A stretch of DNA of 64,000 nt, from the NCBI RefSeq assembly GCF_035918395.1, contig NZ_CP142362.1:1897501-1961500 (forward strand). The letters are read 5' to 3'. The notes beneath the pieces are model-generated. The model was not told the origin of the DNA. It made no database searches and worked only from the letters and a program-made list of their open reading frames with translations. Below, in pieces: positions 43,867 to 52,931 of this stretch. The first letter of the stretch is position 1; every line of letters starts with the position of its first letter. Origin of the DNA: Mycolicibacterium sp. ND9-15. GTDB taxonomy: Bacteria; Actinomycetota; Actinomycetes; Mycobacteriales; Mycobacteriaceae. The position numbers and the translations under genes were made by a program.

Positions 43867-44516
43867 TGCTGACCGAACTGATCCCACTGGCGCTGGTGAT
43901 TGCGCTCTCTCCGCTGTCGATCATCCCGGCCGTGCTCGTGCTGCACACCCCGCGGCCGCGCGCGACCGCCCTGGCCTTCCTGGCGGGGTGGCTGACCGGA
44001 TTGGCCGTGTTGACGATCGCCTTTCTTCAGGTGTCCAGCCTGCTGGGCGGGCGCGAGGACAGGCCGCCGGGGTGGGCGTCCTGGTTGCGCATCGTGGTCG
44101 GCGCGACACTGATCGTACTCGGCCTCTACCGTTGGTTCGCCCGCAAGAAGTCCGCGCACACCCCGCGCTGGATGCAGAGCCTGAGCAAGCTGACCCCGCT
44201 GCGCGCCGGCGGTGCGGCGTTGGCACTGACGGTCGTAAACCCGAAGGTGTTGTTCATCTGTGCCGCAACGGGTTTGGCGATTGGCACGGCAGGCGGCGGC
44301 ACACGAGACGATTGGGTGGCCGTCGCCTGGTTCGTCGCCGTCGCCGGGTCGACGGTGGCCCTGCCGATCCTGGCCTACGCGGTGTCCGGTGACCGCCTCG
44401 ACGAACCGCTGACCCGACTCAAGGACTGGATGGACCGGCAGCACGCCACGCTGGTGGCGGGCATCCTCGTGGTGATCGGTCTGATGGTGCTGTACAAGGG
44501 CGTGCACGGTCTCTAG
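43866..44516 (+). CDS. GAP-family (Sap-like) membrane protein
   Basis: A 216-residue protein with about six helices. LIPLALVIALSPLSIIPAVLVL and LAFLAGWLTGLAVLTIAFL at the start resemble the LysE-related GAP/Sap family of mycobacterial glycopeptidolipid-addressing proteins. GTG 43866 is chosen because it removes a non-coding-like N-extension and overlaps the upstream TAG. It likely moves a small lipid, amino acid or peptide; the substrate is unknown. The stop overlaps the convergent TetR gene. Confidence 0.82.
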   Translation: MLTELIPLALVIALSPLSIIPAVLVLHTPRPRATALAFLAGWLTGLAVLTIAFLQVSSLLGGREDRPPGWASWLRIVVGATLIVLGLYRWFARKKSAHTPRWMQSLSKLTPLRAGGAALALTVVNPKVLFICAATGLAIGTAGGGTRDDWVAVAWFVAVAGSTVALPILAYAVSGDRLDEPLTRLKDWMDRQHATLVAGILVVIGLMVLYKGVHGL

Positions 44517-45154
44517 TCGGAATCCGGCAGCCCGAGTTCCGCGGCGTCGGCGGTCAGGTAACGCGTCACCGTCGGCGCCAGCAGCCGTACCAGGTCGTCC
44601 TCGGCCAGCGTGGCCATCGGCGCGATCTTCATGACGAAGCGCAGTATCGCGGCGCCGACGAGTTGGCTTGCGGCCAGCAGCGCGCGCAACCGGGCCTGCT
44701 CACCGCCCCCGAGTTCGCCGGACACCGCGGTCAGCACGTAGTTCTGCATGAACCCGCGGAACGCTTCGTGGGCGTCGGAGTTCGACGTGGCCGACTGCAG
44801 CATCGCCACCATCGTCGGGCCCGACTCGGGTGACTGCCAGATGCGCAGGTACGCACACACCATGCGGGTACCGATATCGGGATCGTCGTCCGGCCCACCG
44901 GCGATGGCGGCGGTCAGCGCCCCCGGGTCGATGATCACGTTCAGCGACTCCCGGAACAGGTCGGCCTTGGAGCCGAACAGGTAGAGCACCATCGAGGGAT
45001 CGACGTGGGCGTCGCGCGCGATCGCGCGCAGCGTGGTCTTGTCATACCCCTCGGCGCCGAACCGCTTGCGAGCCGCCGCCAGCACCACGTCACGCGATAC
45101 CGGCTCACCTTGCCGGCGTCCACGGCGCCGGGTCGTCGTCGCTGGTCGGGGCAT
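44513..45154 (-). CDS. TetR-family regulator
   Basis: A 213-residue TetR repressor. The helix-turn-helix is TTLRAIARDAHVDPSMVLYLFGSKADLF at about residues 40-67. The C-terminal domain has the actinobacterial TetR_C pattern (LRALLAASQLVGAAILRFV). It is divergent from the ABC-2-type membrane gene with a clear dyad between them, so it probably represses that gene and itself. Ligand unknown. Confidence 0.92.
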   Translation of the reverse strand: MPRPATTTRRRGRRQGEPVSRDVVLAAARKRFGAEGYDKTTLRAIARDAHVDPSMVLYLFGSKADLFRESLNVIIDPGALTAAIAGGPDDDPDIGTRMVCAYLRIWQSPESGPTMVAMLQSATSNSDAHEAFRGFMQNYVLTAVSGELGGGEQARLRALLAASQLVGAAILRFVMKIAPMATLAEDDLVRLLAPTVTRYLTADAAELGLPDSD

Positions 45155-45168
45155 ATCTTCAGGCTATC

Positions 45169-45188
45169 ATTTCAATAGGTGTTGAAAT
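45169..45188. promoter_or_regulatory. TetR operator dyad
   Basis: ATTTCAA-TAGGTG-TTGAAAT is a perfect 7-bp dyad with a 6-base spacer, 15 bases upstream of the TetR start and in the divergent gap. Its AT content stands out from the surroundings. Confidence 0.75.
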
Positions 45189-45251
45189 CTATCCCGCGTG
45201 GAGTTACGCTGCCCGTACCTTAATTCAACGGCGAATGAAAAGGCACCAGCC

Positions 45252-46262
45252 ATGACTCCTGACACGGCCGTGAGGGCCAACCACCACGAACCACCCCGCC
45301 ACGAACCGCCGGCCGCCATCCGCGCGACCGGTGTGATCGTCGTGCTCACCGTCGTCGTCGCCATCGTCGCGCTCGCATTCGCGCTGCCCGCCGCACGCAC
45401 CGCACCGCGCGACGTGCCGATCGGCGCCGCCGGACCGCAGGCCGCGGGCGCACAGATCGCCGCGACGCTGGAGCAACAGGCCCCCGGCGCGTTCTCGATC
45501 ACCTACTACCCCAGCGAGAACGCATTGCGCGACGCGATCCGAAACCGCGACGTCTACGGCGGTATCGCGTTCGGCCCGGACGGGCCGACCCTTCTGACCG
45601 CCACCGGGGGCAGCCCGATGATCGCCCAGGTGCTGACCCAGATCGGTACCGGCATCGCGCAGCGCAGCGGGGCGCAACTTCAGGTCGAGGACCTGGCACC
45701 GCCGACGACCGGCGACCCGCGCGGCGCCGGACTGGCCGCGTCCGCATTACCCATCACGCTGGCCGGGTTGCTACCCGCGATCGCGCTGGCGCTCGCGCTC
45801 AAGCGCGAGGTCTGGACCCGCTTCGCCGCCACCGTGATCTTTGCGGGCGTGGCCGGCCTGTCGATCGCCGCTCTGCTGCGCTGGGTGTTGGGCTCGATCG
45901 ACGCGAACTTCTGGGGTGTGACCGGTGCCCTGACACTGGGCATCCTGGCCACGGCCTTGACCCTGCTGGGGCTCGGTTCGCTGTTCGGCCGGGTCGGGCT
46001 GGCGCTCGGCGCGGTGGCCGCACTGCTCGTCGGCAACCCGCTGTCCGGGCTGAACACCGCCCCCGAACTGCTACCCAGCGGCTGGGGGCAGTTCGGACAG
46101 TTCCTGCCACAGGGCGCCAACTCCACCCTGCTGCGGTCCGCGGCCTTCTTCGACGGGGCGGGCGGCACGGTGCCCGCCATCGTGTTGACCTGCTGGGCCG
46201 TCTTCGGCGTAGCGCTGATCGTGCTCGCGGCGCTTCGGCAGCGGAGGGCACGCGCAGCCTGA
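45252..46262 (+). CDS. ABC-2-type/YhgE-like membrane protein
   Basis: A 336-residue membrane protein. One helix at about 27-49 is followed by an external domain of about 130 residues, then five or six helices (about 170-335). This is the plan of YhgE/Pip-related and ABC-2 permease-like proteins. ATG 45252 (MTPDTAVRAN) is taken. No ATPase gene adjoins. Divergent TetR control suggests an inducible envelope or efflux function. Confidence 0.78.
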   Translation: MTPDTAVRANHHEPPRHEPPAAIRATGVIVVLTVVVAIVALAFALPAARTAPRDVPIGAAGPQAAGAQIAATLEQQAPGAFSITYYPSENALRDAIRNRDVYGGIAFGPDGPTLLTATGGSPMIAQVLTQIGTGIAQRSGAQLQVEDLAPPTTGDPRGAGLAASALPITLAGLLPAIALALALKREVWTRFAATVIFAGVAGLSIAALLRWVLGSIDANFWGVTGALTLGILATALTLLGLGSLFGRVGLALGAVAALLVGNPLSGLNTAPELLPSGWGQFGQFLPQGANSTLLRSAAFFDGAGGTVPAIVLTCWAVFGVALIVLAALRQRRARAA

Positions 46263-46278
46263 CTTACACTCGGACCGC

Positions 46279-47445
46279 GTGGGACTCGATGACCGTGACG
46301 CGCTGCGCATGCTGCGCGACGCGGTCGATCCCGCGCTCGGCTCCGACGAGCTGATCCGCGGCTTCTACACCCACTGGTTCGCCATCGACACCTCGGTGCG
46401 CGACCTGTTCCCACCGGACATGGCAGAACAGCGCAACAGGTTCGCTCACGCCGTCACCTGGGTCTTGGGTGAGCTCGTGGCACAACGGGCACAGGAGCCG
46501 GTGGCGTTCCTGGCCCAGCTCGGCCGCGATCACCGCAAATACGGTGTCACACAACATCATTACGACAGCCTGCAGTTCGCGCTGTACAGCAGCTTCCGCA
46601 CGCACCTGGCCGAACGCTGGGACGACGCACTCGCCGACGCCGCCCGGGACGCCGTGGCATTGATGGTCGGGCTGATGCGCGGTGCCGCCGACGCGGAGAA
46701 GGGTCCGCCGTTCCGCGACGGCACGGTCATCGAGCACATCCGCGCCACTCGCGACGTCTCCGTCGTCCGGTTGCAGTTGGACCGGCCGCTGTTCTATCAC
46801 CCCGGGCAGTACGTCACGGTGCAGGTTCCGCAGTGGCCGCGGCGGTGGCGTTACCTGAGCCCGGCGATCCCGGCCGAGCGCGGCGGCGGCATCGAGTTCC
46901 ACATCCGATCGGTGACCGGCGGCATGGTGAGCACCGCGATCGTCGGCGAGACGAGACCCGGCGACCGCTGGCGGCTGTCCAACCCGCACGGCGGGCTGCA
47001 CGTGGACCGGGACGGCGGTGACGTGTTGATGGTCGCCGGTAGCACCGGCCTCGCGCCGCTGCGGACGCTGATCATGGACCTCACCCGCTGGGGCGTCAAT
47101 CCGCGGGTGCACCTGTTCTTCGGCGGCCGCTATCCGTGCGACCTCTACGATCTGCGCACGCTCTGGCAGATCGCCTCGCAGAACCCCTGGCTGTCGGTCA
47201 CGCCGGTGTCGGAGTTCAACGTCGATCCGCCGTGGGCGGCGGACTATCCCGATGTGCAGCCGCCCCGCGGGCTGCACGTGCGGCAGACCGGCCTGCTTCC
47301 GGACGTGGTGACGCGATACGGCAACTGGGGCGATCGGCAGATCCTGATCTGTGGCGGCCCGCAGATGGTGACGGCGACCAAGGCCGCGCTGATCGCCAAA
47401 GGGGGACCGGCCGAACGCATTCAGCACGACCCCCTGGCGTCCTGA
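46279..47445 (+). CDS. Type II flavohaemoglobin, Rv0385-like
   Basis: A 388-residue protein with an N-terminal globin domain (1-135) and a ferredoxin-reductase-like FAD/NAD module (150-388). LGRDHRKYGV contains the probable proximal His. The FAD block reads RYLSPAIPAE where canonical flavohaemoglobins have R-x-Y-S. VMVAGSTGLAPLRTLI and LICGGPQMVTATKAAL are the NAD-side motifs. Rv0385-type enzymes were reported to act in D-lactate oxidation rather than nitric-oxide removal. GTG start. Confidence 0.9.
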   Translation: MGLDDRDALRMLRDAVDPALGSDELIRGFYTHWFAIDTSVRDLFPPDMAEQRNRFAHAVTWVLGELVAQRAQEPVAFLAQLGRDHRKYGVTQHHYDSLQFALYSSFRTHLAERWDDALADAARDAVALMVGLMRGAADAEKGPPFRDGTVIEHIRATRDVSVVRLQLDRPLFYHPGQYVTVQVPQWPRRWRYLSPAIPAERGGGIEFHIRSVTGGMVSTAIVGETRPGDRWRLSNPHGGLHVDRDGGDVLMVAGSTGLAPLRTLIMDLTRWGVNPRVHLFFGGRYPCDLYDLRTLWQIASQNPWLSVTPVSEFNVDPPWAADYPDVQPPRGLHVRQTGLLPDVVTRYGNWGDRQILICGGPQMVTATKAALIAKGGPAERIQHDPLAS

Positions 47446-47447
47446 GA

Positions 47448-47544
47448 CTCGTCGAGGCCGGAAAGATCAAGGACGTCAACGACCACATCGACGCGCCGGG
47501 CCGCGGGGGATTTCGTCCAGCTGGCGGCGATCGTCTCCGACTGA
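47448..47544 (+). pseudogene. Possible decayed coding remnant
   Basis: One frame reads LVEAGKIKDVNDHIDAPGR and a second continues GDFVQLAAIVSD before TGA at 47542. The two join if one G of the GGGGG run is removed. The phrases look protein-like, but the parent gene is not recognised. Nothing else fills this gap except the hairpin at 47556. Confidence 0.35.
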
Positions 47545-47555
47545 GCCGCGCCGGT

Positions 47556-47603
47556 TGTGAAACCCTGGCGGAAAACTGTGCAATATTTCGCCGAGGTTTC
47601 ACA
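47556..47603. terminator. Hairpin between flavohaemoglobin and epimerase genes
   Basis: TGTGAAACC (47556-47564) pairs exactly with GGTTTCACA (47595-47603). An inner GGCGGAAA/TTTCGCC stem extends it. It probably ends transcription from the flavohaemoglobin gene. Confidence 0.55.
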
Positions 47604-47642
47604 CTCGGCGACTGGGCTCGTGCGGCATGCGACGATCGTCAG

Positions 47643-48545
47643 GTGGTCGACTTCGAAACCGTCACGTTGCGGGACCCGTCGTCATCGCTGACCGCGTCGT
47701 TCGTCCCGGCCGCCGGCATGGTGGGCACCTCGCTGGCCGACGCGGGTGCCGAGTTCCTCGGCCAGCGCCGCGGTTTGACCGCCTACGTGCACAACGGCAA
47801 GACGATGGGCATCCCGATCCTGTATCCGTGGGCGAACCGGTTGAGCGCGAACACTTATGAGGTCGACGACACCGTCGTCACCCTGGTCCCCGGAGCGGGC
47901 GGTGTGCGGACCGACGAAAACGGCGCGCCGATCCACGGCGTGCTCGCCGCCTACCCCGGCTGGGAGGTCAGCGCACGGACGGACAACAGCCTGACCGCCG
48001 TGCTCGACTACGGTCGCGACGCACAACTTCTCGCGTCGTTTCCGTTCCCGCACTTGCTGACCCAGCATGTGACCCTCGCCGCCCGAACGCTCACCGTCGA
48101 GACCACGGTCGCGCCCACCTCACCGGTGTCCGTGCCGCTGTGCTTCGGCTACCATCCCTATCTGAAGATCCCCGGGGTCCCCCGCGAGGAATGGACGTTG
48201 AGCACCCCGCCGATGCGGCACCTACCGGTAGACGACAAGGGCATCCCCACCGGCGCTCACGAGCCGTGGCCGGGCGGGGCCGAGCAACTGAAGACCACCG
48301 CATACGACGACGGCTTCGACCGGGTACCCGCGGGGGCGGTGTTCACCCTCGCCGCTGGTGAACGCCGCATCGGCGTGACATTCGGAAGTGGCTATCCCGC
48401 AGCGCAACTCTTCGCACCCACCGACGACGACCTGATGGCCATCGAGCCGATGGCCGCCCCCACCGACGCGTTGCGAAGGGGCGGATACCGAAAAGCGGCC
48501 GCCGGCAGGCCGGAGACCGCTCGGTTCTCTATCACGGTGGTCTAG
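47643..48545 (+). CDS. Aldose 1-epimerase-family protein
   Basis: A 300-residue beta-sandwich of the galactose-mutarotase type. GIPILYPWANRLS (Asn-Arg block), IHGVLAAYPGW (His), and LCFGYHPYLKIP (second His) are the active-site motifs. The final Glu is in MAIEPMAAPTDAL. GTG start. The natural sugar is unknown; some family members act on glucose 6-phosphate. Its stop overlaps the convergent hspR by four bases. Confidence 0.9.
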   Translation: MVDFETVTLRDPSSSLTASFVPAAGMVGTSLADAGAEFLGQRRGLTAYVHNGKTMGIPILYPWANRLSANTYEVDDTVVTLVPGAGGVRTDENGAPIHGVLAAYPGWEVSARTDNSLTAVLDYGRDAQLLASFPFPHLLTQHVTLAARTLTVETTVAPTSPVSVPLCFGYHPYLKIPGVPREEWTLSTPPMRHLPVDDKGIPTGAHEPWPGGAEQLKTTAYDDGFDRVPAGAVFTLAAGERRIGVTFGSGYPAAQLFAPTDDDLMAIEPMAAPTDALRRGGYRKAAAGRPETARFSITVV

Positions 48546-48928
48546 CGCTTGGTTCGCGGCTGCCAGACCACGACAGCGGTGCTCTTCGGCATCACGGCGA
48601 GATCGCGGCGCGGTGCTCCGCGCAGCGCGTCCACTTCCTCGCTGAGCTCACGTACCCGCGCCTGGAGCGCCTCGACCTGGTTGGTCAGCTCGATGATGCG
48701 CTTGATGCCCGCGAGGTTGACGCCTTCGTCCTGGCTCAGCCGTTGCACCTCACGGAGCAGATCGACGTCGTGCTGCGAGTAGCGCCTGCCGCCTCCCGAA
48801 GTGCGTTGCGGGCGCACCAGACCGAGCCGGTCGTAGGTGCGCAGTGTCTGCGCGTGCATGCCGGCCAACTCTGCGGCGACCGAGATCAGGAAGGTGCGGG
48901 CCTCGCCGTTGGGCCGTTTCGCTGCCAT
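48542..48928 (-). CDS. hspR: Heat-shock repressor HspR
   Basis: A 128-residue MerR-type repressor. The winged helix includes AAELAGMHAQTLRTYDRLGLVRPQRT and GGGRRYSQHDVDLLREVQRLSQDEGVNLAG. The C-terminus KSTAVVVWQPRTKR matches mycobacterial HspR, which binds HAIR sites with DnaK as co-repressor. ATG 48928 overlaps the dnaJ TGA (TGATG); an earlier start inside dnaJ is unlikely. Last gene of dnaK-grpE-dnaJ-hspR, giving autoregulation. Confidence 0.97.
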   Translation of the reverse strand: MAAKRPNGEARTFLISVAAELAGMHAQTLRTYDRLGLVRPQRTSGGGRRYSQHDVDLLREVQRLSQDEGVNLAGIKRIIELTNQVEALQARVRELSEEVDALRGAPRRDLAVMPKSTAVVVWQPRTKR

Positions 48929-50106
48929 CACGCACCTGCCCATCCGGCCCGCGGATCGAAGCCGCTGGCCCGCTCGGCCTTCGCATAGGCTTCCAGCGCC
49001 TCGTTGGCCTCACCCTCCAGGTTCGGCGGAACCGCCACCTTGACGGTCACCAGCAGATCGCCATGTCCGCCCGAGCGTTTCGGCACCCCGCGTCCGCGCA
49101 CGCGCAGAATCCGCCCGTCCGACGTGCCCCTGGGCACCCGCACGCCGACCTTTCCTTCCAGCGTAGGCACCGAAAGCGTTGTTCCCAATGCCAATTCATG
49201 GAAGCTGACGGGGACGGTGACGGTCAGATCATCGCCGTCCCGTCCGAAGACCTTGTCCGGCCTTACGTGAACGGTGACGTACAGATCGCCCGACGGTGCC
49301 CCGCGTAGACCCGCTTCGCCCTGGCCGGCCAACCGGATCCGCTGGCCGTCCTCGACGCCCGGCGGGATCCGCACGTTGATCGTGCGTGTTCGCGTGGTCA
49401 CGCCCGTGCCCTTGCACTCTTGGCAGGGGTGCTCGATGATCGACCCGCTGCCGCGGCATTCGGTGCACGGCTCGGAGAATCCGAACGCGCCCTGGTTGCG
49501 GTTGATCACACCGGACCCGTTGCAGTTCGGGCAGACCTTCGGGCTGGTGCCGGGGCGCGCTCCGCTGCCATGACAATTCGTGCACGGCGCGGGACTGGTG
49601 AGCCGCAACGGCATCGCCACGCCCTTGGTGGCCTCGAGGAACGACAACTCGGCCTCGGTCTCGAGGTCGTTGCCGCGGCGCGGCCTGCTGGGCCGCGGCT
49701 GCTGAGCGCCGCGTCCGAAGAGTCCGCCGAACAGATCGCCGATGTTGGCGCCGCCGGTTTGCCCGGCCGCGTCGAAGAGGTCGTTCAGATTGAACTCGGC
49801 CCCATCGCCGCCGCCGAATCCGCCGAAGCCCCCGCCACCGCCGAACCGGCCGCGGCCGAAACCGCCGTTGGCGAACAAGCGCCGGGTCTCGTCGTACTCC
49901 TTGCGCTTGGCCGGATCGGTGAGCACCTCTTTGGCCTCGGACACGGCCTTGTACCGCTCTTCGGCCGCCGAGTTGCCCGGGTTGCGGTCGGGGTGGTTCT
50001 CCGCGAGCAGCTTTCGCGCCGCCCGCTTGATGTCCTGTTCGCTGGCGTCGGAGGAGACGCCGAGTTCCTTGTAGAAGTCCTTCTCGACCCATTCACGCTG
50101 AGCCAT
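48928..50106 (-). CDS. dnaJ: Co-chaperone DnaJ
   Basis: A 392-residue type I DnaJ. The J domain has the HPD motif (ENHPDRNPG) near residue 36. A Gly/Phe region ([10 protein letters not shown]) follows. Four CxxCxGxG zinc motifs are at [24 protein letters not shown] and [10 protein letters not shown]-terminal substrate domain ends the protein. A strong AAGGAGG site lies before the ATG. It matches dnaJ1 (Rv0352). The 150-base gap to grpE is unusually structured. Confidence 0.98.
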   Translation of the reverse strand: MAQREWVEKDFYKELGVSSDASEQDIKRAARKLLAENHPDRNPGNSAAEERYKAVSEAKEVLTDPAKRKEYDETRRLFANGGFGRGRFGGGGGFGGFGGGDGAEFNLNDLFDAAGQTGGANIGDLFGGLFGRGAQQPRPSRPRRGNDLETEAELSFLEATKGVAMPLRLTSPAPCTNCHGSGARPGTSPKVCPNCNGSGVINRNQGAFGFSEPCTECRGSGSIIEHPCQECKGTGVTTRTRTINVRIPPGVEDGQRIRLAGQGEAGLRGAPSGDLYVTVHVRPDKVFGRDGDDLTVTVPVSFHELALGTTLSVPTLEGKVGVRVPRGTSDGRILRVRGRGVPKRSGGHGDLLVTVKVAVPPNLEGEANEALEAYAKAERASGFDPRAGWAGA

Positions 50107-50239
50107 ACCGCGCCACCTCCTTCCGCTCTTGTAGGTTTATCGCAGTCTCATTCCGATTTTGACGGTTGCCGACGAATCGTGTCGCATTCGGTGCTCCCGC
50201 CGACTCGAAGGTGGCGCGGAAGCCGCAGTTCTCGGTCAT
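50093..50239 (-). CDS. Candidate leader ORF before dnaJ
   Basis: A 48-codon frame starting ATGACCGAGAACTGC and ending TGA at 50093, 14 bases into dnaJ. Its ribosome site GGAGGTGGCGCGG is a near-copy of the one at dnaJ (50120-50108). Composition is unlike the neighbours: AAT, ATA, CTA and AGA-poor but AT-richer, and no domain is seen. Translation might be coupled to dnaJ. It may be regulatory rather than making a functional peptide. Confidence 0.45.
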   Translation of the reverse strand: MTENCGFRATFESAGAPNATRFVGNRQNRNETAINLQERKEVARYGSA

Positions 50240-50253
50240 TCCGCGCCACCTCC
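50207..50253 (-). promoter_or_regulatory. Hairpin over the leader ORF start
   Basis: Arms 50239-50253 and 50207-50221 pair over 15 bases with one weak pair and a 17-base loop. The 5' arm contains the ribosome site of the leader ORF. The 3' arm (TTCCGCGCCACCTTC in RNA sense) could pair instead with the dnaJ ribosome site downstream. It follows the grpE stop by a few bases and could also act as an attenuator or processing site. Confidence 0.65.
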
Positions 50254-50256
50254 GCA

Positions 50257-52769
<2,513 letters not shown>

Positions 52770-52801
52770 CTAGGGGTCACGGGTGCACTGCACTCGTTCG
52801 G

Positions 52802-52822
52802 GCTGAGTACACCGCACTCAAG
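52802..52822. promoter_or_regulatory. HAIR operator of dnaK, proximal
   Basis: GCTGAGT-ACACCGC-ACTCAAG fits the HspR repeat CTTGAGT-N7-ACTCAAG, with a perfect right arm. It lies 57 bases upstream of the dnaK start. Confidence 0.85.
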
Positions 52823-52855
52823 CCTGCGCCGACGAACCTTATCCTGTCAACCAGA

Positions 52856-52876
52856 CTTGAGCCAGATGCACTCAAC
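52856..52876. promoter_or_regulatory. HAIR operator of dnaK, distal
   Basis: CTTGAGC-CAGATGC-ACTCAAC is a second HspR repeat. A minus-strand TTGACA (52850-52845) between the two HAIR sites is a likely -35 element, so HspR would flank the promoter. Confidence 0.85.
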
Positions 52877-52931
52877 TCTCGAAGGGGTCAACGGCGGCTG
52901 TGGTCGGTTTGTTCCCGCCCTGCGCGGCCAG

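Noticed and set aside
50207..50253. RNA thermometer of the ROSE or fourU type
   Set aside because: The stem is 15 pairs and very GC-rich, far too stable to melt at heat-shock temperature. An alternative-pairing switch or attenuator fits better.
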